Notes: generated from the letters alone by a model not told the origin. A DNA stretch of 64,000 nucleotides from Gammaproteobacteria bacterium (GCA_021731365.1 JAKFXL010000037.1:1-64000); one strand, 5' to 3'. Positions 9,226-19,193 are shown, counted from the stretch's first letter. A program made the numbers and translations.

Positions 9226-10302
9226 TTGATTGAGACTGATCGTCTAACCCGGGTTGCGGTGCCCGCCTCCCGTGAAGAAGAGGCGATTGACCGCGCCATC
9301 CGGCCAAAAAAACTGGACGATTATGTTGGCCAGCCGGCCGTGCGGGAGCAGATGGCTGTGTTTATTGCAGCGGCCAAAAAACGTAGCGAGGCGCTTGACC
9401 ACACACTCATCTTTGGTCCGCCAGGCTTGGGTAAAACCACGCTGGCCCACATTATCGCCAACGAGATGGGGGTGGGCATGAAACAGACGTCAGGCCCGGT
9501 GCTCGAGCGCCCGGGTGATCTGGCGGCATTGCTGACCAACCTTGAGCCACACGATGTGCTGTTTGTGGATGAGATTCATCGGCTCAGCCCAGTGGTGGAG
9601 GAGGTGCTCTATCCCGCCATGGAAGATTATCAACTCGATATTATGATTGGTGAGGGGCCAGCGGCACGTTCAATCAAGCTCGACTTGCCACCCTTTACCC
9701 TGGTGGGGGCGACCACGCGCGCCGGGTTATTGACGTCTCCACTGCGTGACCGTTTTGGTATCGTTCAGCGTCTGGAGTTCTATAATATCGTCGATCTCAC
9801 CTCCATCGTTAAACGTTCAGCGCACATTCTTAATGTAACGCTCGATCATGAAGGTGCGGTTGAGATTGCACGCCGTTCGCGTGGAACACCGCGTATTACC
9901 AATCGACTGTTGCGCCGGGTGCGTGATTTTGCCGAAGTGAAGGCCGATGGCAGGATAACGGCGACAGTGGCGGCGGGTGCGCTCGACCTGCTTGATGTAG
10001 ATGTACATGGTTTTGACATGATGGATCGCAAGTTACTACTGGCAATCCTGCAGAAATTTGATGGTGGCCCGGTGGGGGTGGACAGTTTGGCTGCCGCCAT
10101 CGGTGAGGAGCGCGGCACTATAGAGGATGTGCTGGAACCCTATCTGATACAGCAGGGGTTTATGATGCGCACCTCTCGTGGCCGCGTGGCGACCCGCACC
10201 GCGTATCAGCACTTTGGCTTAACGCCACCTGCGCCTCCAGGGGATCAGTTGCAGGCTGGTGAGTCATATCAAGAGGCGCTGGATGAGTTTGACAGGGGCT
10301 GA
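9226..10302 (+). CDS. ruvB: Holliday junction helicase motor RuvB
   Basis: A 358-residue AAA+ ATPase, the hexameric motor of RuvAB branch migration. Walker [13 protein letters not shown], Walker [10 protein letters not shown], sensor 1 [18 protein letters not shown] and the winged-helix domain (after about residue 260) are all present. The start appears to be TTG at 9226, giving MIETDRL as in homologues, with AGAAGAG about six bases upstream; no in-frame ATG gives the conserved N-terminus. It begins 15 bases after ruvA. Confidence 0.96.
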   Translation: MIETDRLTRVAVPASREEEAIDRAIRPKKLDDYVGQPAVREQMAVFIAAAKKRSEALDHTLIFGPPGLGKTTLAHIIANEMGVGMKQTSGPVLERPGDLAALLTNLEPHDVLFVDEIHRLSPVVEEVLYPAMEDYQLDIMIGEGPAARSIKLDLPPFTLVGATTRAGLLTSPLRDRFGIVQRLEFYNIVDLTSIVKRSAHILNVTLDHEGAVEIARRSRGTPRITNRLLRRVRDFAEVKADGRITATVAAGALDLLDVDVHGFDMMDRKLLLAILQKFDGGPVGVDSLAAAIGEERGTIEDVLEPYLIQQGFMMRTSRGRVATRTAYQHFGLTPPAPPGDQLQAGESYQEALDEFDRG

Positions 10303-10401
10303 TACTACTTTGTAAAGGCTAAAAGTTTTTTCAGGTACAATGTGGCACTTCCTGTGTTGAAGTCTGTCTCTGTAGGCGGTTGTACTACTAAATTGGATTT
10401 A

Positions 10402-10818
10402 ATGAACACTTTTTGCTGGCCAGTCCGAGTCTATTACGAAGATACCGATAGTGGTGGTGTGGTTTATTATGCCAACTACTTGCGCTTTATGGAGCGGGCA
10501 CGTAGTGAGTGGTTGCGTAGCTTGGGCATTGGGCAAAACCAGTTAATAGAACGAGATGGGTTGATTTTTGTTGTGCGTCATGTTGAGTTGAACTACCTCA
10601 AACCAGCACGTTTTGACGACACCCTGCAGGTGACTGTGGCTGTACACGAGCGGGGTCGTGCTAGCCTCACGTTTGAGCAGCAGGTGTTGCTTGACGCTGA
10701 AGGTAAGCCAGTGGTGTTGTGTTCTGGACAGGTAAAAATCGCTTGTGTTGATGCTGCAACTATGCGGCCCCGAGCCATTCCTGATTATATTCAAGTGGAG
10801 ATTGATGGTGTCATCTGA
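10402..10818 (+). CDS. ybgC: tol-pal associated acyl-CoA thioesterase YbgC
   Basis: A 138-residue hotdog-fold thioesterase, the usual first gene of tol-pal operons; E. coli YbgC hydrolyses acyl-CoA and interacts with phospholipid synthesis enzymes. The catalytic segment YYEDTDSGGVVYYANYLRF contains the conserved Asp. The frame extends to a GTG at 10342, but homologues start at the ATG at 10402 (MNTFCWPVRVYYEDT). Its last 14 bases overlap the tolQ start. Confidence 0.94.
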   Translation: MNTFCWPVRVYYEDTDSGGVVYYANYLRFMERARSEWLRSLGIGQNQLIERDGLIFVVRHVELNYLKPARFDDTLQVTVAVHERGRASLTFEQQVLLDAEGKPVVLCSGQVKIACVDAATMRPRAIPDYIQVEIDGVI

Positions 10819-11497
10819 TTTATCGATCATGACTTTGCTAACGGAAGCCAGCCTGCTGGTGCAGCTGGTAATGCTGTTACTGTTATTGATATCGGTTCTT
10901 TCCTGGACCGTTATCTTCAATAAATGGAAAAGCCTGTCTCGTGCACGGCGTACAACGGCCTCGTTTGAAGACCGGTTTTGGTCGGGTGGTGATCTGAACC
11001 GGCTCTATGAGCAGGTGAGTTCCAACGGTGAAAGCAGTGGTATGGAGCGTATCTTTGTTGCAGGCTTTAAAGAGTTTGTGCGGTTGCGTAAGCAGGCAGA
11101 TGCCGAGCCGATGGCAGTGATCGAAGGCGCGCAACGTATGATGCGGGTCAAACTCAACCGTGAGGCGGATGCGATGGAGGATAACTTGCAATTCCTGGCC
11201 ACGGTCGGCTCCACCAGTCCTTATGTGGGCCTGTTTGGTACTGTCTGGGGGATCATGAATTCGTTTCATGCGTTGGGTAATGTGCAGCAAGCGACGTTGG
11301 CGATGGTGGCCCCCGGGATTGCTGAGGCACTTATTGCAACGGCGATGGGGTTGTTTGCGGCGATTCCTGCGGTGGTTGCCTATAATCGTTTCCGCACCGA
11401 TACCGAGCGTCTGGTGAGTAATTACGATAATTTTGTTGATGAATTCACCTCGATCCTGCAGCGTCAGGTACATGGTGATAAAGGTGGGGCACACTAG
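10805..11497 (+). CDS. tolQ: TolQ, proton channel subunit of Tol-Pal
   Basis: An inner-membrane protein of 230 residues with three membrane helices, homologous to ExbB/MotA. With TolR it uses proton flow to energise TolA during cell constriction. Helix 1 spans about residues 15-38; helices 2 and 3 (FLATVGSTSPYVGLFGTVWGIM and EALIATAMGLFAAIPAVVAYN regions) carry the conserved small and Thr residues. The longer frame to 10745 is rejected because the ATG at 10805 gives the normal N-terminus and length. It overlaps ybgC by 14 bases. Confidence 0.96.
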   Translation: MVSSDLSIMTLLTEASLLVQLVMLLLLLISVLSWTVIFNKWKSLSRARRTTASFEDRFWSGGDLNRLYEQVSSNGESSGMERIFVAGFKEFVRLRKQADAEPMAVIEGAQRMMRVKLNREADAMEDNLQFLATVGSTSPYVGLFGTVWGIMNSFHALGNVQQATLAMVAPGIAEALIATAMGLFAAIPAVVAYNRFRTDTERLVSNYDNFVDEFTSILQRQVHGDKGGAH

Positions 11498-11499
11498 TC

Positions 11500-11943
11500 G
11501 TGGCTCAACAGCGGCAGCGTCAACGTCGTGCACCCATGGCAGAGATCAATGTTGTCCCCTACATTGATGTTATGTTGGTGTTATTGGTTATTTTTATGAT
11601 TACAGCGCCACTGCTATCCCAAGGGGTTGATGTGGAGCTGCCCAAGGCAAATGCCAAACCGATGGAGACAAAAACAGAGGAGCCGCTGGTTGTATCGGTG
11701 GATGTGAAGGGGAACTACTACCTGAATATCGGTGGCAAAGATGAGTCCATTGTAGACAACGATGAGTTGAGTCGCCGGGTTGAGAGTGTATTGCGTCGGC
11801 AGCCAGAGACGCAGGTAATGGTCCGTGGAGACACCGCAGTTGATTACGGCCGGGTCGTTGAGTTAATGGTGTTGTTGCAAAAGGCAGGTGCCCCGAGCGT
11901 AGGGATTATGACGGCACCGCCGGAAAATCTGCCCAAGCGCTAG
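11500..11943 (+). CDS. tolR: TolR, energising subunit of Tol-Pal
   Basis: A 147-residue ExbD-like protein. A short cytoplasmic N-terminus is followed by one membrane helix (about residues 17-40, INVVPYIDVMLVLLVIFMI) that contains the essential Asp23, then a periplasmic domain ending in AGAPSVGIMTAPP. It starts with GTG at 11500, two bases after the tolQ stop, and precedes tolA by 18 bases. Confidence 0.96.
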   Translation: MAQQRQRQRRAPMAEINVVPYIDVMLVLLVIFMITAPLLSQGVDVELPKANAKPMETKTEEPLVVSVDVKGNYYLNIGGKDESIVDNDELSRRVESVLRRQPETQVMVRGDTAVDYGRVVELMVLLQKAGAPSVGIMTAPPENLPKR

Positions 11944-11961
11944 TGGGTAAACAATATCAGC

Positions 11962-12957
11962 ATGTTTAAGTTTATTCGCCAAAACCCCATGGCTTTTACT
12001 GTTGCTGTATTGCTGCATGGGTTGATGTTTGGGGTGTTATTTTTTAATTTTGACTGGAATCAGTCAATGCCGATTACTCCGCCTCATGTGGATGTGGTAA
12101 AGGCGGTGATGGTCGATGATGCTCAGCTCAAGGTAGAACAAACGCAAAAACGAAAAACGGAGGAACAGCAGCAGCGCAAGCAGGAAGAGCGTATTCAGCG
12201 TGAGGCTGAAGCAGCGCAAAAAAAGGCGCTGGAAACGCAAAAACAGAAACAAGAGAATGAGCGTCGTCGCGCCGAAGATGAGACAAAACGGCGAACACAT
12301 GAGCGTCAGCAGCGTGAGATTGATAATAAACGTGAGGCTGAAGTGCGCCAGAAACGTGAGGCTGATGCAAAAAAAGTAGCTGATGCAGCTGAAGGCAAAC
12401 GTAAATCCGCTGAAGCGGATCAGCAACGAAAGGCCGAAGAGGATCGTCAGCGCCAGGCGAGTGAGGCCGAGGCTGCTAAAAAAAAGCAGCAGGAGCTGGA
12501 ACGTAAAGCTTCAGAAGAGCGGAAGCGTGAACAAGAGCGTAAGGCCGTCGAAGAACGTAAGCGCCAAGAGACCGAAGAACGCCGCTTGATAGAGGAGCAG
12601 CGCCGCAATGAGGAATTTGCAGCAGAGCAGGCGCAACGCCAAGCGGCGCGGCAGGGGCAGCTCAATAGTGAAAAGAACAATATTATGTATCAGATACAGC
12701 AAAAGGTGCAGAATGCGTGGCGTAAACCGACGGGTTGGCCGAGTGGTACTCGTTGTAAAGCGCGGGTACGATTAGTGCCAGGCACCGGGGTGGCGCAGGT
12801 GATTGATGTGCATGTGGTGACAAGTTGTGGCCAGGTGTTGTTTGACCAGTCAGTGGAGAGTGCTGTGTATAGTGCTTCGCCACTGCCATTTCCAACGTCA
12901 CCGGAGCTGGTCAGAGAGTTTCGGGAATTTATTTTAGACTTTAACCCTAAGGATTAA
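11962..12957 (+). CDS. tolA: TolA, trans-periplasmic linker of Tol-Pal
   Basis: A 331-residue protein anchored by one N-terminal membrane helix (about residues 9-30), followed by a long charged helix rich in Glu, Lys, Arg, Gln and Ala (about 50-230) and a C-terminal globular domain (about 235-331: [19 protein letters not shown] and a second Cys in VVTSCGQV, a likely disulfide). TolA reaches across the periplasm to Pal/TolB and is powered by TolQR. The helical domain is rich in Arg-Gln-Glu rather than the Ala-Lys repeats of E. coli TolA (421 residues), and is shorter. Confidence 0.94.
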   Translation: MFKFIRQNPMAFTVAVLLHGLMFGVLFFNFDWNQSMPITPPHVDVVKAVMVDDAQLKVEQTQKRKTEEQQQRKQEERIQREAEAAQKKALETQKQKQENERRRAEDETKRRTHERQQREIDNKREAEVRQKREADAKKVADAAEGKRKSAEADQQRKAEEDRQRQASEAEAAKKKQQELERKASEERKREQERKAVEERKRQETEERRLIEEQRRNEEFAAEQAQRQAARQGQLNSEKNNIMYQIQQKVQNAWRKPTGWPSGTRCKARVRLVPGTGVAQVIDVHVVTSCGQVLFDQSVESAVYSASPLPFPTSPELVREFREFILDFNPKD

Positions 12958-12961
12958 TCTG

Positions 12962-14269
12962 TTGAATGTGTTGCGTACGTGGGTATTAACTCTTTTTATA
13001 CTCTTGCTGTGGAGCGGTGTTGCTCGGGCTGAGTTGACGATTGAAATTACCAAAGGCCAGCAGGGCGGCTTACCCATAGCCATTGTGCCTTTTGGCTGGC
13101 AGGGTGCCGGGGTGGCACCACCGCAGGATATAGCTAAAATTGTGACTGCTGATCTTGAGCGCAGTGGGCGTTTTGATCCGGTGGCAACACGTGATCTATT
13201 GGCGCGCCCGACAGATGGATCCCAGGTTAATTTTCGTGACTGGCGTTTGGTGGGTGCCCCCCATCTGGTGGTGGGTAAGGTCAGTGCGGTTGGTGATAAC
13301 TATACGGTGCAGTTCCAGCTTTTTGATGTCTATAAAGAGTCACAAAAGACCGGTTATACCTTTCAGGTAAAAGAGGGTGAGTTACGTGCTATAGCACATC
13401 GCATCAGCGATATTATTTATGAGGCTCTGACAGGTGAGAAAGGGGCGTTTGGTACCCGTATAGCGTACGTGACATCAACCGTGTGGCAGGCCAATAATGT
13501 GCGTTATTACGCGCTTTATGTCGCCGATATTGATGGCTATAATCCGCAGCTCATCATCCGTTCGAAGGAACCACTGATGTCACCCGCGTGGTCACCGGAT
13601 GGCCGCAAGCTTGCGTATGTCTCTTTTGAGAGCCGGCGGCCGGTGATAATGGTTCAGGATGTTTTTACCGCTCAGCGAGAAAAAGTGGCGGCGTTTAGCG
13701 GAATAAATGGTGCGCCCGCATGGTCCCCCGATGGTACGCGGCTGGCGATGTCGCTTTCCAAAGATGGGAACTCGGAAATTTACGTGATGCATGTTGCTGG
13801 CGGACGTCTGCAACGGCTGACTGAGCACTTGGCTATTGATACGGAACCGGCATGGTCTCCTGATGGACGTAAGCTGGTGTTTACATCGGATCGTGGTGGT
13901 AGACCGCAGATTTACAGGATTGCTGCCGATGGTGGCAAGGCTGAGCGGGTAACGTTTGATGGTCGTTATAACGCACGAGCCTCGTTCTCCCCCGATGGTA
14001 AGCGTATTACGTTTATCAATGGTGATGGCAACGTATTTAGGGTTGCGGTGATGGAGCTGGCGACAGGGAATGTGCAGATATTGACAAATAGTCGCCTGGA
14101 TGAGTCGCCTAGTTTTTCGCCAAATGGTAGTATGATCATCTACGCAACCGAACATGCTAACCGGGGTGTTTTAGCAGCAGTATCGTTGGATGGGCGTGTA
14201 CAGCAGCGTATCCAGTTGCAGGAGGCTGGTGATGCCAGAGAGCCTGTGTGGGGACCGTTTACTAAGTAG
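12962..14269 (+). CDS. tolB: TolB, periplasmic beta-propeller of Tol-Pal
   Basis: A 435-residue exported protein. A signal peptide (about 1-23, ending GVARA) precedes an N-terminal alpha/beta domain (to about 165) and a six-bladed beta-propeller whose blades repeat the motif [12 protein letters not shown] or variants ([24 protein letters not shown]). It binds Pal and TolA. The start is TTG at 12962, with AAGGA eight bases upstream, only four bases after the tolA stop. Confidence 0.96.
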   Translation: MNVLRTWVLTLFILLLWSGVARAELTIEITKGQQGGLPIAIVPFGWQGAGVAPPQDIAKIVTADLERSGRFDPVATRDLLARPTDGSQVNFRDWRLVGAPHLVVGKVSAVGDNYTVQFQLFDVYKESQKTGYTFQVKEGELRAIAHRISDIIYEALTGEKGAFGTRIAYVTSTVWQANNVRYYALYVADIDGYNPQLIIRSKEPLMSPAWSPDGRKLAYVSFESRRPVIMVQDVFTAQREKVAAFSGINGAPAWSPDGTRLAMSLSKDGNSEIYVMHVAGGRLQRLTEHLAIDTEPAWSPDGRKLVFTSDRGGRPQIYRIAADGGKAERVTFDGRYNARASFSPDGKRITFINGDGNVFRVAVMELATGNVQILTNSRLDESPSFSPNGSMIIYATEHANRGVLAAVSLDGRVQQRIQLQEAGDAREPVWGPFTK

Positions 14270-14380
14270 AGATAATGTCGAGTGATGAGTGCAAACCGGG
14301 GATTCGGTTTGAGCAGGAAAATTGTTTTCTGGGTTTTGTTTATGGTTGCTTTAAATTAATGTGTTTTTAGGAGATATATA

Positions 14381-14917
14381 ATGAACGTTTTTGCAAAAGG
14401 TACGGTTGTGCTGCTGTCGTCAATGATGTTATGGGGTTGCTCTAGCACACCTAAAACAACAACTGCCCCGGTGGCAGGTACTCAGACCACTGCACCGGTA
14501 TCAACGCCGACCACCTCCACAATGAATGATACTGACATGAATGCCGGTGCACGTATGGCAACGGATGAGCTGTCTGATCCTAATAGCCCGCTGGCTAAGC
14601 GCACTGTATATTTTGATTTTGATAAGAGTGATATCAAACCAGAAGCTCGTCAGGTTATTGAGCATCATTCCAAGTATCTTTCTGCCAATTCCAGTACACG
14701 TATTGTGTTGCAGGGCCATGGTGATGAGCGTGGTACCCGTGAGTACAACCTGAGTCTGGGTGAGCGTCGTGCACGTGCGGTACAGCAGGTGATGACGCTG
14801 ATGGGTGTATCTCCCAGCCAGTTGGAATTGGTGAGCTATGGTGAAGAGCGTCCTGCTGCCATGGGCCATGATGAAGGCGCTTGGGCATTGAATCGTCGTG
14901 TTGAATTGGTTTACTAA
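14381..14917 (+). CDS. pal: Pal, peptidoglycan-associated lipoprotein
   Basis: A 178-residue outer-membrane lipoprotein. The signal peptide ends in the lipobox LWGC (Cys20), followed by a Thr/Pro/Ala-rich linker and an OmpA-like peptidoglycan-binding domain (about 70-178: [36 protein letters not shown]). It ties the outer membrane to the wall and is released or recruited through TolB-TolA. It has AGGAG seven bases before the ATG. The 111-base gap after tolB contains a small hairpin (AAACCG/CGGTTT) near 14297-14312, which may partly separate its expression. Confidence 0.96.
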   Translation: MNVFAKGTVVLLSSMMLWGCSSTPKTTTAPVAGTQTTAPVSTPTTSTMNDTDMNAGARMATDELSDPNSPLAKRTVYFDFDKSDIKPEARQVIEHHSKYLSANSSTRIVLQGHGDERGTREYNLSLGERRARAVQQVMTLMGVSPSQLELVSYGEERPAAMGHDEGAWALNRRVELVY

Positions 14918-14926
14918 GGTAAGCTA

Positions 14927-15823
14927 ATGGTGATTCTCTCCAGACAAAGCTGGATAGGGGGTGTGGCTGCTGTTGTGCTAGCCACACTCCCTTTTGTTGC
15001 CTCGGCGCAGGAGTATCTGCCCCCCGTTGTTGATCGTTCAACGGGTTCTGCAGGTCGTGTGGTTGTTAAAGGCCCTGTTGGTACAGCCGTAGCTCCGACA
15101 CCTTCGTTGGAGGAGCGTCTTGGCCGTATCGAGCGGCTGGTTGATAATCAGGCGCTGGTTGATATGTTAGTGCGTCTTAACTCTTTGCAATCTGATAGTC
15201 AGGCGTTGCGAGGTGAGATGGAGGCATTGACACACGAATTAAATAATATGAAGCAGCGCCAACGTGATCTATATCTCGATATTGATCGTCGTTTGGGCAA
15301 GCTTGAAGATGCAGGTAGTCGGTCGCCGGTGGCTGCGATACCGTCCACAGTTATGCCAGCAGAAACCATGAATACTAGTGCGGCTGTCACGCCTGGTGTT
15401 GATGGGGTTATGTCGGCCCAAGGTGGTGGCGATCCGGCACGTGAGCGAGATGCGTATCAGAAAGCATTTAATATCTTGAAAGATGGTCAGTACGAGCAGG
15501 CCATCACCGAATTTAAAAGTTTTATTACTCAATATCCAGCGGGTGAATTAAGTGACAATGCCCTTTACTGGCTGGGAGAGGCTAATTATGCTACCCGTCG
15601 TTACAAAGTGGCCGTTCAGGAGTTTCGTAAGTTGCTTGAGCTGCGTCCGAATAGTACTAAGGCGGCTGATGCGATGTTGAAACTTGGGTATGCCTATTAT
15701 GAATTGGCTGAATGGGACTCTGCACGTAAAGTATTGACTGATGTTGTTAGTCGATATGCAAACACTACGGCAGCCCGGTTATCTGAAAGCCGTTTGCAAA
15801 AAATGCGTCTGGAAGGGCGTTAA
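14927..15823 (+). CDS. cpoB: CpoB (YbgF), Tol-Pal coordinating TPR protein
   Basis: A 298-residue periplasmic protein that in E. coli couples Tol function to PBP1B-driven wall synthesis. A signal peptide (about 1-28, ending ASA) precedes a short coiled coil (residues 60-125, the trimerisation region), a Pro/Thr/Ala-rich linker and three TPR-like repeats (about 175-295: AYQKAFNILKDGQYEQAI, NALYWLGEANYATRRY, AMLKLGYAYYELAEW). It lies nine bases after pal. Confidence 0.94.
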   Translation: MVILSRQSWIGGVAAVVLATLPFVASAQEYLPPVVDRSTGSAGRVVVKGPVGTAVAPTPSLEERLGRIERLVDNQALVDMLVRLNSLQSDSQALRGEMEALTHELNNMKQRQRDLYLDIDRRLGKLEDAGSRSPVAAIPSTVMPAETMNTSAAVTPGVDGVMSAQGGGDPARERDAYQKAFNILKDGQYEQAITEFKSFITQYPAGELSDNALYWLGEANYATRRYKVAVQEFRKLLELRPNSTKAADAMLKLGYAYYELAEWDSARKVLTDVVSRYANTTAARLSESRLQKMRLEGR

Positions 15824-15849
15824 CCCACCTCTTTTGATGCAGGTCCACC

Positions 15850-16518
15850 GTGACAGATAAAACCTCTGAAGTATCGTTGCCACGTCTGCGAATCAGTGAA
15901 ATCTTCTTTTCCTTGCAGGGAGAGGCACGGACTGTGGGTATGCCCACCGTTTTTGTTCGCCTGACGGGGTGTCCATTACGCTGTAGCTATTGTGATACCA
16001 CTTACGCCTTTCAGGGTGGTGAGTGGGTCTCTTTTGATGAGATCATTGATAGCATTGCACAGTATGAAACGCCTTATGTGACAGTGACTGGAGGTGAGCC
16101 GCTTGCTCAGCCTGATTGTATTGCCCTGCTGAAGTTACTCTGTGATAAGGGGTACCAAGTCTCGCTTGAGACCAGCGGCGCACTGGATATTAGTGCGGTT
16201 GATATACGTGTCTCACGCGTTATGGATCTTAAAACCCCTGGTTCTGGTGAGCAGCCACGTAATCTGCTAGAGAATATTGAGCAGATTACCCCCAACGATC
16301 AGATTAAATTTGTTGTCTGTGATCGTAATGATTATCTCTGGAGTCGGGAGATGATTATTCGTTACGAGCTGGCTGGCCGGTGTGAAGTTCTGGTATCGCC
16401 AAGTTATGGTGAGATCAGTGCCCGTGAGTTGGCTGATTGGGTGCTTGAGGATCGCCTGCCTGTGCGCTTTCAGGTGCAGTTGCATAAATTATTGTGGGAT
16501 GATGAACCCGGCCGTTGA
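15850..16518 (+). CDS. queE: 7-carboxy-7-deazaguanine synthase QueE
   Basis: A 222-residue radical-SAM enzyme that converts 6-carboxytetrahydropterin to 7-carboxy-7-deazaguanine in queuosine biosynthesis. The cluster motif is C-x3-C-x2-C in [16 protein letters not shown] (about residues 40-50), preceded by [15 protein letters not shown] and followed by the SAM-binding VTGGEPLAQ. The start is GTG at 15850. Its 3' end overlaps queC by 17 bases, so the two are probably translated together. Confidence 0.95.
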   Translation: MTDKTSEVSLPRLRISEIFFSLQGEARTVGMPTVFVRLTGCPLRCSYCDTTYAFQGGEWVSFDEIIDSIAQYETPYVTVTGGEPLAQPDCIALLKLLCDKGYQVSLETSGALDISAVDIRVSRVMDLKTPGSGEQPRNLLENIEQITPNDQIKFVVCDRNDYLWSREMIIRYELAGRCEVLVSPSYGEISARELADWVLEDRLPVRFQVQLHKLLWDDEPGR

Positions 16519-17209
16519 TACAGGCACTCGTCGGAAAGCGGTATTGCTGCTTTCAGGAGGGTTGGACTCTGCTACTTGTCTTGCGATAGCGCGGGATGAG
16601 GGGTACGACTGTTATGCGCTGAGCTTCGATTATGGACAGCGGCATCACGCTGAGTTGGCGGCAGCACAGCGTGTTAGTCAGGCGTTGGGTGTGCTGGAGC
16701 ATAAAGTAATCCAACTTGATCTGCGTGATATTGGTGGCTCAGCGCTTACTGATTCGACGATTGATGTACCTACCGAACAGGCTGATGGTATACCGGTAAC
16801 CTACGTACCGGCGCGCAATACGGTATTTCTAGCGCTGGCACTGGGCTGGGCAGAGGTATTAGGGGCGCAGGATATCTTTATTGGTGTCAATGCGGTGGAC
16901 TACTCCGGTTATCCCGATTGTCGCCCAGAGTTTATTGCGGCCTTTGAACAGATGGCTAATCTGGCGACCAAAGCTAGCGTGGAGGGGTACCCCTTTCAGA
17001 TTCACACTCCGCTTATTCATCTTACCAAGGCTGAAATTATTCAACGTGGCATTGCGCTGGGCGTTGACTATAGCTCTACGGTCTCTTGTTATAATGCGGA
17101 TATTGCTGGGTTGGCTTGTGGATGTTGTGACTCTTGTAGTTTGCGTTTGCAGGGATTTTGTATGGCAGGTGTGAATGATCCAACCAAATATAGAAAAAAG
17201 CGAAATTAG
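16502..17209 (+). CDS. queC: 7-cyano-7-deazaguanine synthase QueC
   Basis: A 235-residue ATP-dependent enzyme that turns the carboxyl of CDG into the nitrile of preQ0, the next step after QueE. The PP-loop [14 protein letters not shown] is at about residues 14-27, and the zinc site is the cysteine cluster near the C-terminus ([17 protein letters not shown]). Two adjacent ATGs (16499, 16502) can start the protein. The longer frame to 16382 lies inside queE and is not credible. queD and queF are not in the window. Confidence 0.95.
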   Translation: MNPAVDTGTRRKAVLLLSGGLDSATCLAIARDEGYDCYALSFDYGQRHHAELAAAQRVSQALGVLEHKVIQLDLRDIGGSALTDSTIDVPTEQADGIPVTYVPARNTVFLALALGWAEVLGAQDIFIGVNAVDYSGYPDCRPEFIAAFEQMANLATKASVEGYPFQIHTPLIHLTKAEIIQRGIALGVDYSSTVSCYNADIAGLACGCCDSCSLRLQGFCMAGVNDPTKYRKKRN

Positions 17210-17255
17210 GGCTGGTCTGATTGTGGTTTTTGGACTAAAATAGCGCCTCTTTTAT

Positions 17256-17331
17256 GGGTCGTTAGCTCAGTCGGTAGAGCAGCGGACTTTTAATCCGTTG
17301 GTCCCGCGTTCGAATCGCGGACGACCCACCA
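17256..17331 (+). tRNA. tRNA-Lys (anticodon TTT)
   Basis: A 76-base tRNA with acceptor stem GGGTCGT/ACGACCC, D-arm TAGCTCAGTCGGTAGAGC, anticodon loop CTTTTAA, T-arm GTTCGAATC and encoded CCA. TAAAAT at 17236-17241 may be its -10 box, followed by a GC-rich discriminator; no good -35 is seen. A strong terminator follows ten bases later. Confidence 0.98.
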
Positions 17332-17340
17332 TATAAAAGT

Positions 17341-17380
17341 AAAGCCGGGGTGATTAATCAAATCACTCCGGCTTTTTTTT
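17341..17380 (+). terminator. rho-independent terminator after tRNA-Lys
   Basis: A long stem (AGCCGGGGTGATT paired with AATCACTCCGGCT, one G-T pair) is followed by eight T. It ends tRNA-Lys transcription. On the other strand the A-rich flank could also serve the convergent copper chaperone gene. Confidence 0.9.
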
Positions 17381-17396
17381 GTCCGCAGGGTAGCTG

Positions 17397-17873
17397 TTAA
17401 TGATGTTGGTGAGAATGGGCGTCTGTTGTTGCCTCGTCATTTTGCTTGACGATTAAATGGATTGATTTTGTAGTGTTTTCGAAGTGCAACGTCAACGGGA
17501 TGGAGTCGCCAGTTTTGATGGCCTGCTTGGGATTGTTTAGCATTAGATGGTAACTGCCAGGTTCAAGCGTTGCGGAGCCTCCTGCGTTGATAGAGAGGGC
17601 CTTCACTGCATCCATGTGCATCATTCCGTTGTGTAGTGTGGTGCGATGTAGTTGTACAGTGCTAAATGATGGGCTGCTGGCTGCGGTGAATACTATGTTG
17701 TTGCCAGAGCGGTTGTGAATGGTCATGTAGCCTGCCAGTACAGTGGCTGTTGGTGGGGCGCTACGTATCCAGGGGTTTTCGATATCAATCTGTTCTGTCC
17801 CCCAGGCACTGGTTGCCATGATCATTATGCTGCTGGTGATGGCGATAAGGTTGTTTTTGTAGTGTTTCAACAT
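17397..17873 (-). CDS. periplasmic copper chaperone, PCuAC family
   Basis: A 158-residue exported protein of the PCuAC/DUF461 family, which delivers Cu(I) to the CuA site or to Sco proteins for cytochrome oxidase assembly. A signal peptide (residues 1-25, ending TSAWG) precedes a cupredoxin-like domain. The metal motif is visible as LHNGMMHMDAV followed by YHLML, matching the family pattern of Met/His then H-x-M. The tail DAHSHQHH adds more potential metal ligands. ATG at 17873 lies four bases after the sco gene; the longer frame runs back through that gene and is rejected. Confidence 0.9.
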   Translation of the reverse strand: MLKHYKNNLIAITSSIMIMATSAWGTEQIDIENPWIRSAPPTATVLAGYMTIHNRSGNNIVFTAASSPSFSTVQLHRTTLHNGMMHMDAVKALSINAGGSATLEPGSYHLMLNNPKQAIKTGDSIPLTLHFENTTKSIHLIVKQNDEATTDAHSHQHH

Positions 17874-17877
17874 TGAG

Positions 17878-18510
17878 TTACTCTCCGTAATAGTCACGAA
17901 TTTTTGTAATGACGTTGACCATTTTGCTAGCAGGGTGTGGGGGTAAAATATGGGCGCGTAGACGGCCTTGGGGGTCAACTACGAGAATGGCAGAGTAGTG
18001 ATTAACCTCATAACTGTTGCTGTCGTTGTTGCTGAACTCATAAATGACCCCTACAGCTTCGGCAAGCTGGTCTATATTCTTTTTGTCTCCAGTGAGCGCA
18101 ATGAAATCTGTATTAAAGTAATGTACGTATTCTTTGAGCTTTTCTGGGGTGTCGCGCTGAGGGTCCAAAGTGACAAAAATGTATTTTATATCTTCATTTC
18201 CGGCCGTTTTTGCGACTTGATTCATGTTTGTCAATGTCGTTGGGCAAATGTCAGGGCAATGGGTGTAGCCAAAAAAGAGAAGGCTCCAGTGCCCTTTAAG
18301 GCTTTTTAGATGAAAGGGGGAACCCTCCTGGTCTATCAGATTGGTATCGGGTAGTGTGATGGGAGGGGATATGATTGACACTCCCATTTGTGCCTGAAAC
18401 TCCAGCGGGGCAGGTTCGTTTTCTACAAACAGGGCAACGCCAGCGCCTGTGAGTAACAGGGCGAGTAATCCAAATAGAATGAGTCGGTTTTTTTTCAGAA
18501 TGGGATTCAT
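17878..18510 (-). CDS. SCO1/SenC family copper-dependent assembly protein
   Basis: A 210-residue thioredoxin-fold protein anchored by one N-terminal helix (about 9-28). It has the copper ligands of the Sco family: C-x3-C in THCPDICPTTL (about residue 95) and a distal His in EVNHYSAILVVDP (about 180). Sco proteins metallate or reduce the CuA centre of cytochrome oxidase. It is operonic with the PCuAC gene downstream. The frame continues upstream to 18717, but MNPILKKN with the hydrophobic anchor directly after it is the natural start. No oxidase subunit gene is in the window. Confidence 0.92.
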   Translation of the reverse strand: MNPILKKNRLILFGLLALLLTGAGVALFVENEPAPLEFQAQMGVSIISPPITLPDTNLIDQEGSPFHLKSLKGHWSLLFFGYTHCPDICPTTLTNMNQVAKTAGNEDIKYIFVTLDPQRDTPEKLKEYVHYFNTDFIALTGDKKNIDQLAEAVGVIYEFSNNDSNSYEVNHYSAILVVDPQGRLRAHILPPHPASKMVNVITKIRDYYGE

Positions 18511-18767
18511 ATATTTGAGCCTGGAGTAGTTATGGTTCCGGTTTGTTGTGTGGAATGGATCATGTTTATCGATGATACCCATTTTTTTCGTACAAAAGAG
18601 GTTTTTATGCTGTAAAAGTAGTGATTTTTTCTTTAATGGATGGTACAAGATCAAGGGAGAGGGAAAATCTGTTTTGTCGTTGTTGGCAACAAGGTAAACT
18701 CTTGTCATCACATACATTCATTTTGAAAAACAACTCTTGTTTATCAACCACAGGGGCGAGTATAGCA

Positions 18768-19193
18768 ATGAAAAAAACTGTAAAGAAGGCTGTAACCAAG
18801 AAGGCAGCTGTACCTAAGAAAGCTGTTGTGAAAAAAGCAGCAGTGAAAAAGGTGGCTGTTAAGCCAGCAGCCAAGCCTAAGAGTGTTAGCAAGGCATTTA
18901 CCAAATCTGAGCTGTTGAATACTATTGCCGAGAGCAGTAGTGTGGCAAAAAAAGATGTTAGTGCCGTGCTAGATGCCTTGGCCAACGTCATTGAGTCGCA
19001 CATTAAAAAGGGTGCTGTTGGCCAGTTTACCCTGCCTGGACTGTTAAAAATCAAAACAATCCGCAAGCCTGCTACAAAGGCTCGTAAGGGTACTAATCCG
19101 TTCACAGGTGAAGAGACGATGTTTAAGGCTAAACCAGCCCGGACAGCGGTTAAAATTCTGCCGTTAAAGAAAGTGAAGGAGATGGTTGCTTAA
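18768..19193 (+). CDS. HU-family DNA-binding protein with lysine/alanine-rich N-terminal tail
   Basis: A 141-residue nucleoid protein. Residues 1-42 are a low-complexity tail of Lys, Ala, Val and Pro repeats (KKAAVPKKAVVKKAAVKK) that resembles eukaryotic histone H1 tails. Residues 43-141 fit an HU/IHF fold: SKAFTKSELLNTIAE helix, the dimer core, and the DNA-binding arm ending in GTNPFTGEE, as in the RNPQTG arm of HU. ATG at 18768 is preceded by AGGGGCGAG; an upstream extension to 18621 is not supported. It is divergent from the sco gene and followed by a strong terminator. Fused tails of this kind are known in some bacteria; their exact role here is inferred. Confidence 0.9.
   Translation: MKKTVKKAVTKKAAVPKKAVVKKAAVKKVAVKPAAKPKSVSKAFTKSELLNTIAESSSVAKKDVSAVLDALANVIESHIKKGAVGQFTLPGLLKIKTIRKPATKARKGTNPFTGEETMFKAKPARTAVKILPLKKVKEMVA

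Noticed and set aside
12064-12426. Leu/Phe-rich minus-strand frame that looks like a membrane protein
   Set aside because: It is the complement of the charged tolA coiled coil; Lys/Glu/Arg codons read backwards give Phe/Leu runs.
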